The notes below the pieces were generated by a model. The model saw only the letters and a program-made list of their open reading frames with translations. It did no database searches and had not been told where the DNA came from. Shown piece by piece: positions 24,571 through 33,139 of a stretch of 64,000 nucleotides of DNA; within the stretch, counting starts at the first letter, position 1, and every line of letters begins with the position of its first letter. Position numbers and translations under genes: made by a program. The DNA is from Puia sp. (GTDB lineage Bacteria > Bacteroidota > Bacteroidia > Chitinophagales > Chitinophagaceae), in NCBI GenBank assembly GCA_031292515.1, contig JARLGZ010000069.1:103703-167702 (forward strand), written 5' to 3'.

Positions 24571-24625
24571 TTTGTGTATTGATTTAATTGTGACGACACA
24601 AAGCTCATCAATACGGAGGTGGAAT

Positions 24626-24654
24626 GCTATAGGAAAAGAACAGTCCTTTATATG
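24626..24654 (+). promoter_or_regulatory. operator-like motif, copy 1
   Basis: GCTATAGGAAAAGAACAG then TCCTTTATATG. The same sequence with few changes occurs at 26126-26155 and, inverted, at 26186-26215. In each case it points against the gene it precedes and lies about 18 nt from a GA(A/G)CTTTG promoter box. Confidence 0.7.
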
Positions 24655-24658
24655 AAAA

Positions 24659-25585
24659 TCAAAGTCCTTTCGACTTGCGGTATTCGACAGGCGTCATACC
24701 CGTGTTCTTTTTAAAGAACTGGCTGAAGTTGGGCTGGTCGGAAAAGCCAATGGCGTAGCCGATGTTCTGGAGGGTCCAGTCCGTCCGTAGCAGGAGCACC
24801 TTGCTTTCTTCCAGGAGCCGGTTCTTGATATGCGCGCTGACGTTGAGACCGGTATGTCTTTTCAAGAGAGCGTTGAGGTGATTGGGGTGCACGAATAATT
24901 TATCGGCAAATTCTTTCGCCGTCCTGATCTGGATGGGCGTGTCGTAATTTAAGCGGGCTGTTTCTTCCTCCAGCAGGTGAAAGAAATCGTGGATATGTTT
25001 GAACTCGTCGGTGATGGCGTCGGGCTGGGCATAGCGGGCGCTTTTGGTGGCGGCGATCATCAGCAGGAGGAGGTAGGCCTGCATGGCGTCTTCGGCCAAC
25101 GTGTCGCTATGGATCATGTCCACGGCAGCCATCTGCCGGAAGATACCGTCCATTTCGGGAATGTCTTCGGGAGAGAGGCGGATTACGCTTTTGTTGCTGT
25201 CGGTAAATAGCTGGTATTTATCGATCTGGGCTTTAAGCAGTGGGTGGTTATCCGCCATTGATCGTTTAAAGAAGACGATATAGCCTTCCGACTCGGCGTT
25301 CAGCTTTTGCCAGGAGATGATCTCGTTGGGGTGCAGAAAGAGGATGGTCGGCTGGTCGATATAATAGGTCTTCAGACCGATGGTAAAAACACCTACGCCT
25401 TTGGTGGCGTACATGATCTTATAGAAATCTCGTCGGTTGGGGGAAAGATAGTTCTTGCAGGTCGTTGGCGCACGCGGGATGATCCGGATGGACCACTCTT
25501 CGAATCCTTCGTTCTTTACCGGAAGGATATCCGGGATATTATGATGCAGATCGATGTTCTTATTTTCTGGAATTATTCGCGCCAT
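24659..25585 (-). CDS. AraC-family transcriptional regulator
   Basis: 308 residues. The C-terminal 100 residues carry two HTH motifs (TAKEFADKLFVHPNHLNALL and NIGYAIGFSDQPNFSQFFKK, ending TPVEYRKSKG). The N-terminal part is a cupin-like sensing domain (VGVFTIGLKTYYIDQP, LFLHPNEIISW). It overlaps the SDR-like gene at 25573-26082 by 13 nt and is probably expressed with it from the promoter beyond 26082. Because three promoters around it share one motif, it is the likely regulator of the cluster; the ligand is unknown. Confidence 0.85.
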   Translation of the reverse strand: MARIIPENKNIDLHHNIPDILPVKNEGFEEWSIRIIPRAPTTCKNYLSPNRRDFYKIMYATKGVGVFTIGLKTYYIDQPTILFLHPNEIISWQKLNAESEGYIVFFKRSMADNHPLLKAQIDKYQLFTDSNKSVIRLSPEDIPEMDGIFRQMAAVDMIHSDTLAEDAMQAYLLLLMIAATKSARYAQPDAITDEFKHIHDFFHLLEEETARLNYDTPIQIRTAKEFADKLFVHPNHLNALLKRHTGLNVSAHIKNRLLEESKVLLLRTDWTLQNIGYAIGFSDQPNFSQFFKKNTGMTPVEYRKSKGL

Positions 25586-26082
25586 AACGAGCCAATGCCT
25601 TTAGGTGCAAGATAAGTTATATAAGTTATTTTGTTGTCGAGTATCAGCAGTTCCTTTTTTAGCCAGCTGCAATACTGTTGCACGGCATCGGCGCGTTCGT
25701 CATATACCGGCTCGCCGGAATCCATGAACAGGTAGGGTTTGGGGGGGATGCTGATGATCTGTCCTTCGGGACCAGGGACCATATAAGGGAGGATCAGTCT
25801 TATGGTTTCAAGCACTTCCCGGAGTCTTTTTTCGATTTGGAATTCGAGGTAGTGGGCGGTAGTCATTGCAAGACCATCGATAAGGTTATAGGCCAGGTTA
25901 TCGATAAGGATGTTGATGGGACCGTAACGGCCAGTGAAGACCTTCAGCGAGTCGCAAAGCCTGATAGGATCGCCCTCTTTCACCGCGAAAATCGTCTGTT
26001 CCCGCGATAACAAATATCTGATAGTGGCGGGTCCAAGTCCTTCTCCGGCGCCGAGAACCGCCCATACCTTTCCTTTCTTCAT
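25573..26082 (-). CDS. truncated SDR-like protein without catalytic Tyr
   Basis: 169 residues, shorter than the usual 250. The Rossmann start is present but altered (GAGEGLG), and the middle GPINILIDNLAYN corresponds to the NNAG region with changed residues. Instead of Y-x3-K there is YDERADAVQQY, so it should bind a nucleotide but not catalyse in the normal way. It overlaps the AraC gene by 13 nt (same strand), implying that the two are made together. It could be a redox or ligand sensor for the regulator, or a decaying gene; the intact frame and the dedicated operator favour the first. Confidence 0.65.
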   Translation of the reverse strand: MKKGKVWAVLGAGEGLGPATIRYLLSREQTIFAVKEGDPIRLCDSLKVFTGRYGPINILIDNLAYNLIDGLAMTTAHYLEFQIEKRLREVLETIRLILPYMVPGPEGQIISIPPKPYLFMDSGEPVYDERADAVQQYCSWLKKELLILDNKITYITYLAPKGIGSLWRE

Positions 26083-26125
26083 AATTCGAATTAAGGACGC
26101 AAAGCTCTTCCAAAAGGCGGATGGA

Positions 26126-26155
26126 CCTTATAGGAAAAGAGCAGTTATTTATATT
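26126..26155 (+). promoter_or_regulatory. operator-like motif, copy 2
   Basis: CCTTATAGGAAAAGAGCAG then TTATTTATATT. It lies 44 nt before the start of the SDR-like/AraC operon and faces against it, as at copy 1. Confidence 0.7.
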
Positions 26156-26185
26156 AAAATCAACTATCCGGCTTTCTTTGAAAAT

Positions 26186-26215
26186 CATATAAAGCGCTGT
26201 CCTTTTCCTATAGCC
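26186..26215 (-). promoter_or_regulatory. operator-like motif, copy 3 (inverted)
   Basis: On the minus strand: GGCTATAGGAAAAGGACAG then CGCTTTATATG. It lies 59 nt before the SDR at 26274 with the same geometry as copies 1 and 2. Copies 2 and 3 form a divergent control region. Confidence 0.7.
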
Positions 26216-26273
26216 TTTCGGGCAATGGCGATAGAACTTTGTATCGTGATGAAAAAACATCACAATCCAAAAA

Positions 26274-27023
26274 ATGAAAAAGTTAGCAAACAAAGTAGCC
26301 GTCATTACAGGCGGTAGCAGTGGTCTCGGTCTGGCCACGGCAAAACTCTTTGCCGAAGAAGGCGCCAAAGTAGCGATAACCGGTAGAAATTCCGCTGCCC
26401 TCGATGAGGCCGTCAAGGCAATCGGCCTTGGATCGATCGGCATAGTAGCCGATGTCGCCAATATCCGCGAAATAGAAACGGGCTATAAAAAAATATATGA
26501 CAGCTTTGGCAAGTTCGACGTCCTGATCGTGAATGCCGGGATTTATTTCGGCGCGGCATTGGCCGATTTTACGGAGGAGCTATTCGACAAGATCAGCAAC
26601 GTTAATTTCAAGGGGGCCTTCTTTTCCGTTCAGAAGGCACTCCCTTATCTGAATTCCGGTGCTTCCATAGTGCTGACCAGCACGGCGCTCAATGAGAAAG
26701 GTTTAGCGCCTGCCAGTGCCTATTCCGCTACCAAGGCTGCCATTCGCTCGCTGGGGCGGAGCTTTGCCGCTGAGCTTACGGGAAAAGGTATCCGTGTCAA
26801 TGTCCTGTCTCCGGGCGCGATTGTGACGCCGATCTTTGAAAAAAGCGTTGGTTCCAGGGAAGAGCTCGACGGGACGCTCGAATATTTTTCAAACTATGCT
26901 CCGCAGAAACGTATGGGTAAGCCGGAAGAGATCGCCGCAGGTTTTCTTTACCTGGCGTCTGACGACAGTACCTACATGCTGGGATCGGAACTGGTGATCG
27001 ATGGTGGGGTAAAGGGAGTTTAG
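26274..27023 (+). CDS. SDR family oxidoreductase
   Basis: 249 residues, a full classical SDR: TGGSSGLG cofactor loop, NAG in LIVNAGIYF, catalytic Ser in LTSTALNEKG, Y-x3-K as AYSATKAAI, and a C-terminal YMLGSELVIDGG typical of the fabG-like group. It is divergent from the SDR-like/AraC operon across a control region with two inverted copies of the shared motif. Its likely promoter box GAACTTTG lies at about 26234-26241. Repeat copy 2 starts 44 nt after the stop. Confidence 0.85.
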   Translation: MKKLANKVAVITGGSSGLGLATAKLFAEEGAKVAITGRNSAALDEAVKAIGLGSIGIVADVANIREIETGYKKIYDSFGKFDVLIVNAGIYFGAALADFTEELFDKISNVNFKGAFFSVQKALPYLNSGASIVLTSTALNEKGLAPASAYSATKAAIRSLGRSFAAELTGKGIRVNVLSPGAIVTPIFEKSVGSREELDGTLEYFSNYAPQKRMGKPEEIAAGFLYLASDDSTYMLGSELVIDGGVKGV

Positions 27024-27066
27024 GACTGATTGCTGTAAATCAAATGGTTAAGTCTGGCGGTCCTTA

Positions 27067-27291
27067 TCAAATCCTCCCTCAGCTGATTTGAAAACATTCC
27101 ACCCTGGTTCACAAATCCCCCGCTATCGCGGGGGATTTGCATTTCAGAAGTGTGTCGAGTTCGCTCGACTAAACGGATGGAATGCAGAAACCCGTACCGA
27201 CATAGTCGGTACGAGGGGCTTTGAGTAAGGCCACCATAAGGGGTTCATCGCAGGCGCTGGTAAGCGCCGGAGATAATCCTGACAAGGTCAC
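27067..27291 (+). repeat. structured repeat, copy 2
   Basis: 225 bp, clearly homologous to 22807-23032 over its full length. Differences keep the stems: CCCCCGC-TATC-GCGGGGG with perfect AAAT/ATTT flanks, GTCGAG-TTCG-CTCGAC in place of GGCGAA-CTCG-TTCGCC, and ATTTCA/TGGAAT in place of ATTCCG/CGGGAT. GTACCGAC-ATA-GTCGGTAC and GGCGCT-GGTA-AGCGCC are kept. It ends with the same tRNA-Arg 17-mer (27275-27291). Confidence 0.75.
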
Positions 27292-27314
27292 TTTTTTATC
27301 TCCACGCTTTAAGA

Positions 27315-27337
27315 CCCGCTCTGGCAGCGGTTTTTTT
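27315..27337 (+). terminator. terminator after repeat copy 2
   Basis: CCGCT-CTGGC-AGCGG followed by seven T. Unrelated in sequence to the terminator after copy 1, but in the same position, 24 nt after the repeat end. Confidence 0.65.
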
Positions 27338-27475
27338 GGCTCGACACAGCTTTCTGCCAACTGTATCCGTCCCTTAAATGGTTAATTACTACGGCCGTAC
27401 AGGTTTGAGTCCTGGGCGCTCGTTGGATGTCCAATCATTTTTATAACATTCATGCCTACTCATTCTTTGGCTGTC

Positions 27476-27525
27476 TTAACAGATACGATAGTTCACCTAC
27501 TTAACAGATACGATAGTTCACCTAT
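27476..27525 (+). repeat. tandem 25-bp repeat, two copies
   Basis: TTAACAGATACGATAGTTCA plus CCTAC is followed at once by a second copy differing only in the last base. It lies about 200 bp before the ABC permease and may hold regulator sites or be a slippage product. The rest of 27338-27722 holds no gene that I can support. Confidence 0.6.
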
Positions 27526-27722
27526 TCCAACGCGAATTTTACAAATTCCCCGCATCCCCCGCCGATGCTCGTTCCTGCACGATTACTGTATCGAAACCGA
27601 ACATCATGGTCTCTCGCAGGCCTTGACAGAAGAGTGGTCTTCAATACTTTATATATCCGGCACTCTTTTGGGACCGTCCTAATGATTTGGCCGCCTTACT
27701 CGTCACAAAACCCGACCATTCC

Positions 27723-30224
27723 ATGTTCCGGAACTATCTCAAGATCGCCTTCCGCAGCCTCAGGAAAAGCAAGGACTTTACCGCCCTCAACATCATCGGC
27801 CTCGCCGCCGGCCTCGGTGTCTGCCTGCTGATCGTCCTGTACGTCACAGATGAGCTCAGTTACGACCGCTACAATGTCAACGCCGACCGCATCTATCGGA
27901 TCGATGAGGATGTCTACCTCAATAACACCAGGTTCGAATCCGCCACCATCTCCAAATTTCTCGGCCCCGCTCTCGTCGCTTCCTGTCCGAAGATCCAGCA
28001 GATGGTTCGATTCCGCAACCCTGGCGACCTGCTGGTGAGAAAGGGCAATGACCACATCCTCGACCATCACTTCACCTTCGCCGACTCGACGATCTTCAAG
28101 GTCTTCACCCTGCCCATGATCGCCGGCGACCCTAATACCGCCCTCAACAACCCTCATTCCATCGTGATCGATGAAAGTGCCGCCCGCCGCTATTTCAACA
28201 GCACCGACGTCATTGGCCGGACGCTGGAGATAGGTTCTAATAATACACCCCTCAAGATCACCGGGGTCATCCGGGACATGCCGGAACAGTCCCAGTTCCA
28301 TTTCAGCTTCATTCGCCCCATCCGCGAAGCCTACTACTTTAATAGCCCCGACGACAACAACTGGCTAAGTAGTAATTATTATACCTATATCCTTGTCCAA
28401 CCCGGCACCACGCGAGCCGAGGTCCAGAAGGATGTAGACGCAGTCGTCAACCTCAATATCGGCCGGGCCCTCCAGGAAATGGTCCACGCGTCGGTCGCCG
28501 ACCTCGAGAAAGCAGGAAATCACTTCCGGTGCCCCATCACCCCCCTCACCGACGTCCACCTCCATTCCAATAAGTCCAGCGAGCTCGAAGCCAACAGCAA
28601 TATCCAGTTCGTTTACATCTTCTCCGTCATTGCCGTGCTAATCCTCCTGATCGCCTGCGTCAATTTCATGAATCTCAGCACCGCCCGCTCCGCCAACCGC
28701 GCCAAGGAAGTGGGCATCCGCAAGGTCTCCGGCTCGACAAAAGGACACCTCATTATCCAGTTCCTCACCGAGTCCATCCTGCTCAGCCTCTTTGCCCTCG
28801 TCCTGGCCCTGGCCATCGCCGTCCTGCTGCTGCCGATGCTCAATCAGCTTGCCGGAAAATCGCTTCAGCCCGACGTGCTCTTCAGCGGCCGGTTCCTGCC
28901 CATCCTCATCCTCCTGGTGCTGCTGGTCGGTTGTCTCGCGGGCAGTTATCCAGCCTTCTACCTTTCCTCCTTTCAGCCGATTCATGTATTGAAAGACAGC
29001 CGAGGGAACCGAAGGCTGCGAACGAGGTGGGGCGTGTCGAAGCAGCCCCGCCGAAGGTCTGTGGCCGCAGGCTTCAAGAGCAGCTGGCTCCGTAACAGCC
29101 TGGTGGTCTTTCAATTTTTTATTTCTATTGGGCTCATCGTCAGCACCCTCGTCATCTACCGACAGCTGCACTATATGCGAAATAAGGAAGTAGGCTTTAA
29201 TCGGGATCAGGTACTCGTCATCCATGATACCGGGCCGCTCGGCCAGGATGGCACGACCAATCTGCGCAAGGACCTGCTCACCCTTGCCGGGGTCACCGAC
29301 GCCACCGTCACCGGCGACCTCCCTACCGTCGGCGGCGATCAGTACCGTCAGCCAGGCTGGTTCGGGGATGCCTCGTGTGACGCCAGGAAAGCGATCTTTT
29401 TGACCACGCTTGCCGTCGACGACCATTATGTTCCCACCCTCGGCATGCAGATCGTCAAAGGCCGCAACTTCGACCTCGCGCAATTTCCTACCGACTCTAC
29501 CGGCATCATCCTCAATGAAGCCGCCGTAGCGATGCTCGGCGTGAAAGATCCCCTCAACCTGATTATCTGGTATAAGGATCATGAGTTCCCTGCCCGCGCC
29601 TGTCACGTCGTCGGCGTCGTAAAAGATTTCAATTATAATTCTATGCACGAGAGGATCCAGCCCCTCGTCCTGGATGTCAACCCTTACTGGGCCAGCATGG
29701 CCGTCCGCTTCCACACGAATGATGTCTCCAGCCTCGTCCGGCAAGTCGAAAGTAAGTTCCATGCCGCTAAGCAAGGGCTGCCCTTCAGCTACACCTTCAT
29801 GGATAACGACTTTGATAAATTGTATCACGCCGAGCAGCAGACAGGCCAGATCTTCATCGTCTTCGCCGTCTTCGCCATCCTCATCGCCTGCCTTGGGCTT
29901 TTCGGCCTCGTCACCTATGCTGCCGAACAACGCACCAAGGAGATCGGGATCCGCAAGGTCCTCGGCGCCCGGGTCATCAGCATCGTCGGTCTGCTCAGCA
30001 AGGACTTCACGATCCTTGTCGGGATCGCTGCACTTATCGCCTTCCCCGTCGCGTGGTGGGCCATGTACAAATGGCTCGAAACGTTTGCCTATCGTACCGA
30101 GATCAGCTGGTGGATCTTCCTCGTGGCCGGCGCCGTCGCCCTCACCATTGCCTTGTTGACGGTCAGTATTCAGACCATCCGCGCGGCCCTCGCTAACCCC
30201 GTAAATTCTCTCCGCAGCGAATGA
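27723..30224 (+). CDS. ABC transporter permease, FtsX/MacB type
   Basis: 833 residues from the ATG at 27723 (MFRNYLKIAFRSLRKSKDF is the standard Bacteroidota start; the frame opens 36 nt earlier). Two MacB-type periplasmic domains alternate with FtsX transmembrane blocks: TM at about 20-40, a cluster at about 295-415, TM at about 460 and three TMs in the last 130 residues. Repeated EVGIRKVSGS / EIGIRKVLGA motifs mark the two halves. The ATPase is not adjacent. The gene is strongly C-rich at third positions, which produces long antisense frames. Between the halves lies an unusual Arg-rich insertion of about 20 residues (RGNRRLRTRWGVSKQPRRR) not seen in the paralogue at 37084. Confidence 0.85.
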   Translation: MFRNYLKIAFRSLRKSKDFTALNIIGLAAGLGVCLLIVLYVTDELSYDRYNVNADRIYRIDEDVYLNNTRFESATISKFLGPALVASCPKIQQMVRFRNPGDLLVRKGNDHILDHHFTFADSTIFKVFTLPMIAGDPNTALNNPHSIVIDESAARRYFNSTDVIGRTLEIGSNNTPLKITGVIRDMPEQSQFHFSFIRPIREAYYFNSPDDNNWLSSNYYTYILVQPGTTRAEVQKDVDAVVNLNIGRALQEMVHASVADLEKAGNHFRCPITPLTDVHLHSNKSSELEANSNIQFVYIFSVIAVLILLIACVNFMNLSTARSANRAKEVGIRKVSGSTKGHLIIQFLTESILLSLFALVLALAIAVLLLPMLNQLAGKSLQPDVLFSGRFLPILILLVLLVGCLAGSYPAFYLSSFQPIHVLKDSRGNRRLRTRWGVSKQPRRRSVAAGFKSSWLRNSLVVFQFFISIGLIVSTLVIYRQLHYMRNKEVGFNRDQVLVIHDTGPLGQDGTTNLRKDLLTLAGVTDATVTGDLPTVGGDQYRQPGWFGDASCDARKAIFLTTLAVDDHYVPTLGMQIVKGRNFDLAQFPTDSTGIILNEAAVAMLGVKDPLNLIIWYKDHEFPARACHVVGVVKDFNYNSMHERIQPLVLDVNPYWASMAVRFHTNDVSSLVRQVESKFHAAKQGLPFSYTFMDNDFDKLYHAEQQTGQIFIVFAVFAILIACLGLFGLVTYAAEQRTKEIGIRKVLGARVISIVGLLSKDFTILVGIAALIAFPVAWWAMYKWLETFAYRTEISWWIFLVAGAVALTIALLTVSIQTIRAALANPVNSLRSE

Positions 30225-30347
30225 TCGGCGAATTATTTTTGATCTATGTGGTTAGTTCTATTTAAGGAGCAGCCAAACTCAAATGTTTAACAAAGCGGTA
30301 TTGGTTGAAAGAGACTGGCAGGGAGCGCTTCACAGATCGCGAACTCT

Positions 30348-30548
30348 TTGTCGAAGCAGCAGAATGCCGCTGGCAGTTTCTTTTCCTTCCTCCCGATCAA
30401 AGCAACAACTCTTATTTTAGCGTGTTTTGTGGCAGGGGGGATTGGAATAACAATATTGGTGATTTGCTCGAAGATAATCAAACATTTGCCTGATTCTCTG
30501 ATATTTAGTATCATTGAACCCTTACAGAATTACAAACCCAGAACATAG
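30348..30548 (+). CDS. possible small membrane protein
   Basis: 66 codons ending 5 nt before the metallo-beta-lactamase gene. One hydrophobic segment (TTLILACFVAGGIGITILVI) with flanking Lys. It could be a real short gene in the same transcript, but other frames in this 329-bp gap are also open. Treat it as a candidate only. Confidence 0.25.
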   Translation: MSKQQNAAGSFFSFLPIKATTLILACFVAGGIGITILVICSKIIKHLPDSLIFSIIEPLQNYKPRT

Positions 30549-30553
30549 CATAC

Positions 30554-31267
30554 ATGCAGTTACTAAAGAATATCTACCAGGTAAGCGGTGATCTCAACGG
30601 AATAACATTCGATCAGCCAGGGGCGCTTTGGAATGATGCCAATTCATTCGTGGTCGATACGGGGAACGGATTACTCCTGTTTGATTGCGGATGCGGGGAC
30701 ACCATGGATCAGATTTTTACCAACATGCGTTATTGGGGGCTTGATCCCGATAATATTCGGTATTGTATCCTTACCCATCCGCATTATGATCATGCCGGTG
30801 GAGCGCATATCCTCAAAAAAAGAGGCATCAAACTAATAGCCATACAGGAAACCGCCGATTCCATCGCTTCCGGCGACGAACGTTGCTGTGGTTATTTGTA
30901 TCATAAAATCTTTCAGCCGACAGAGGCCGACCAGATCGTGAAAGATGGCGAAAAGTTAAACTTACTGGGTCTCGAACTGGAAGTCATGCATCTGCCGGGC
31001 CATAGCATGGGCTGCACGGCATTTTTCTTTGCCTGGGATAATAAAAGGGTAGTGATCAGCGGAGATGTCATCGGCACCCTGTTAAGCGGCGATTTCGGCT
31101 GGAGCGGCTCTATAGATTTCGATAAAAAGATCTATACCCAATCTTTACTTCGTTTTTCCAAAATAGATACGGATGTAATGCTGCCCGGTCATGGCATGAG
31201 TTATTTCCACCGACCACGGCGGAGGGTCGAAGAAGCGCTGAATTCAGCCTTAATGCAATGGCGGTAA
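30554..31267 (+). CDS. metallo-beta-lactamase-fold hydrolase
   Basis: 237 residues. The metal motif H75-x-H77-x-D79-H80 (THPHYDHAGG) is intact; a second-site His lies in LPGHSMG, the bridging Asp in ISGDVIG and the last His in LPGHG. No signal peptide, so a cytosolic hydrolase of the glyoxalase II-like group; the substrate is unknown. Length is normal. Structured repeat copy 3 begins shortly after the stop, repeating the pattern that these repeats follow plus-strand genes. Confidence 0.85.
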   Translation: MQLLKNIYQVSGDLNGITFDQPGALWNDANSFVVDTGNGLLLFDCGCGDTMDQIFTNMRYWGLDPDNIRYCILTHPHYDHAGGAHILKKRGIKLIAIQETADSIASGDERCCGYLYHKIFQPTEADQIVKDGEKLNLLGLELEVMHLPGHSMGCTAFFFAWDNKRVVISGDVIGTLLSGDFGWSGSIDFDKKIYTQSLLRFSKIDTDVMLPGHGMSYFHRPRRRVEEALNSALMQWR

Positions 31268-31289
31268 ATAGATTCGCCGTAGCCTAAGC

Positions 31290-31414
31290 CGTTGGCGGTC
31301 TTCCTGTAAACCTCGTACCGACTGTCGTCGGTACGAGGGGCTTTGGGCAAGGCCATCATAAGAGGTTCATCGCTGGCGCTGGTAAACGCCGGAGACAATC
31401 CTGACAAATGTCAC
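31290..31414 (+). repeat. structured repeat, copy 3 (right half only)
   Basis: About 125 bp similar to the right half of copies 1 and 2. The hairpin CTCGTACCGAC-TGTC-GTCGGTACGAG is extended and perfect. The GGCGC stem is weakened by a change (AACGCC). The tRNA-derived tail is altered to AATCCTGACAA plus ATGTCAC (31397-31414). The left boundary is approximate. Confidence 0.65.
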
Positions 31415-31507
31415 GAAAAGGCAAACCAAACAAAGCCACAACCCAGCAAAGTATTGATTGAATTGTAGCACATTTTTCCGAGCAGAACAGGCTTGTATTT
31501 TTTATGA

Positions 31508-33115
31508 TCATCTCGATAAGGGTGTTTCGGCGTTCTTATCCATCTTGACACCTGCGTAGCCATCCAATCCCATTTCATGGAGATCGAGACCGAACAATTC
31601 GACGTCGGGTTTAACTCTGTTGCCGGCGATCTTATCGAGCAGTTTGAACAGGACCCAACCGGCCGCTGCAAACCACACGAAATTAACTACGCCGCCGATG
31701 AATTCCGCGACGAATTGCCCACCGTCTCCGTAAAACAGGCCCCTGACTCCTCCTTTTACCCCATTGAGCCCATCCCCATAGGTTCCGTCTGCAAACAGGC
31801 CGAGCGACAAAATCCCCCACAAACCGTTGGCTCCATGGACCGCCACGGCACCAACAGGGTCGTCGATCTTTAACTTTCTGTCTACAAACAAGGTCACCTC
31901 GACGACGATCAATCCGGATGCCAGGCCTATGATCACCGCCCCCACCGGCGATACGAAGGCGCACGGCGCCGTTATAGCCACGAGGCCCGCCAGCAACCCG
32001 TTCACCATCATGGTAACGTCCGGTTTATTACCGCGAACGAACCAGATCCATAAGGTCGATGCTGCCGCCCCCATGCAGGATGCGATCAACGTATTGAACG
32101 CAACAACCGATAACCGGAGATCAGTCCCTGCAAGAGTCGAACCTGCGTTAAAGCCAAACCATCCAAATGCAAGGATCAGTGCGCCCAAGACGGCCATTGG
32201 AATATTATGGCCCGGAATCGCGTTGATAGAACCGTTTTTATTGTATTTCCCCAATCGGGGACCGATCATTTTTGCGCCTACCAATGCCAGGACACCGCCA
32301 GCCATATGCACCACCGATGATCCCGCGAAATCGACATGACCATGGCCCAACCCGAAATTGACGCCAAGCTGCGAAAGCCATCCACCCCCCCAGACCCAGT
32401 TACCGTAGATGGGGTAGATCAGCCCGCCGACAAATAATCCCGACAGCGCGAATGAGGCGAACTTCCATCTTTCTGCCATTGCGCCCGTTGGAATGGTGGC
32501 AGTGGCATCCATGAAGACCACCTGGAACACGAAGAATCCGAGGACGCCGACATCATATACACCACTCATGCAAAAGCCTTTTGCTCCAAACAGGCCGAAT
32601 GAGTGCCCTAATAGGGTAACGGTCACCTCGTGATTTAAGCCGTCGAACCCACCTAAAGTGCCTAAGGCCCCCATGCCGCCGAACATAATGGCAAACCCTG
32701 AAATAAAAAAGCCAATCACGCCGGCGGGATAAATAAATAAATTCATGGCCATTGTATTTGCAACGTTTTTTGCACGTGTCAGGCCTGTTTCAACCATGGC
32801 AAACCCTGCCTGCATGAAGAATACGAGGAATCCGCCAATCATAAGCCAAACAAAATTGATAGAGATCCTGTTGTGCCCGTCTCCGTTGGCAAGCGTGCTC
32901 ACTGCATTAGCTAACTTGCTCACTGAGGCGCTGACGGCTGCCACTGTCGTGTCTTTTGCTTTCGCGACGGAGTCGATCACTTTGCCAGCCGTTGAGTCCA
33001 GATCTGCTATTGTTCCGGTATTTCCGCCATTGGGGTCCGGGGCTTTTTGAGCATAAGCCGTCGATGATAACGCGGAGACTATGATAAAAAGAATAGATAA
33101 TATTTTACGAGACAT
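31508..33115 (-). CDS. amt: ammonium transporter (Amt/MEP/Rh)
   Basis: 535 residues: a signal peptide (about 1-22, ending AYAQ), an extra N-terminal stretch of about 65 residues, then the eleven-helix Amt core. Family signatures are visible: FFMQAGFAMVETGLTRAKN, AGSSVVHMAGG with the pore-side region, GWFGFNAGS, and a second conserved His region near AVAVHGANG. It moves ammonium/ammonia across the inner membrane. The PII gene lies 24 nt upstream on the same strand; PII closes the channel when nitrogen is plentiful. The cleaved signal peptide and long N-terminus are usual in Bacteroidota Amt proteins. Confidence 0.93.
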   Translation of the reverse strand: MSRKILSILFIIVSALSSTAYAQKAPDPNGGNTGTIADLDSTAGKVIDSVAKAKDTTVAAVSASVSKLANAVSTLANGDGHNRISINFVWLMIGGFLVFFMQAGFAMVETGLTRAKNVANTMAMNLFIYPAGVIGFFISGFAIMFGGMGALGTLGGFDGLNHEVTVTLLGHSFGLFGAKGFCMSGVYDVGVLGFFVFQVVFMDATATIPTGAMAERWKFASFALSGLFVGGLIYPIYGNWVWGGGWLSQLGVNFGLGHGHVDFAGSSVVHMAGGVLALVGAKMIGPRLGKYNKNGSINAIPGHNIPMAVLGALILAFGWFGFNAGSTLAGTDLRLSVVAFNTLIASCMGAAASTLWIWFVRGNKPDVTMMVNGLLAGLVAITAPCAFVSPVGAVIIGLASGLIVVEVTLFVDRKLKIDDPVGAVAVHGANGLWGILSLGLFADGTYGDGLNGVKGGVRGLFYGDGGQFVAEFIGGVVNFVWFAAAGWVLFKLLDKIAGNRVKPDVELFGLDLHEMGLDGYAGVKMDKNAETPLSR

Positions 33116-33139
33116 AATTAATTAGTTTTGGTTGATGGG

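Noticed and set aside
23302..27023. The SDR-DinB-AraC cluster as a second mobile element between tRNA-end repeats
   Set aside because: It lies between repeat copies 1 and 2 but contains no recombinase or other mobility gene; its operator sharing is better explained as a resident regulon. Stacked insertion remains possible but is unsupported.
28638..29930. 430-codon open frame on the minus strand
   Set aside because: Shadow of the C-rich ABC permease on the plus strand; its composition (Asp, Glu, Gly, Val rich) is that of antisense translation and there is no family likeness.
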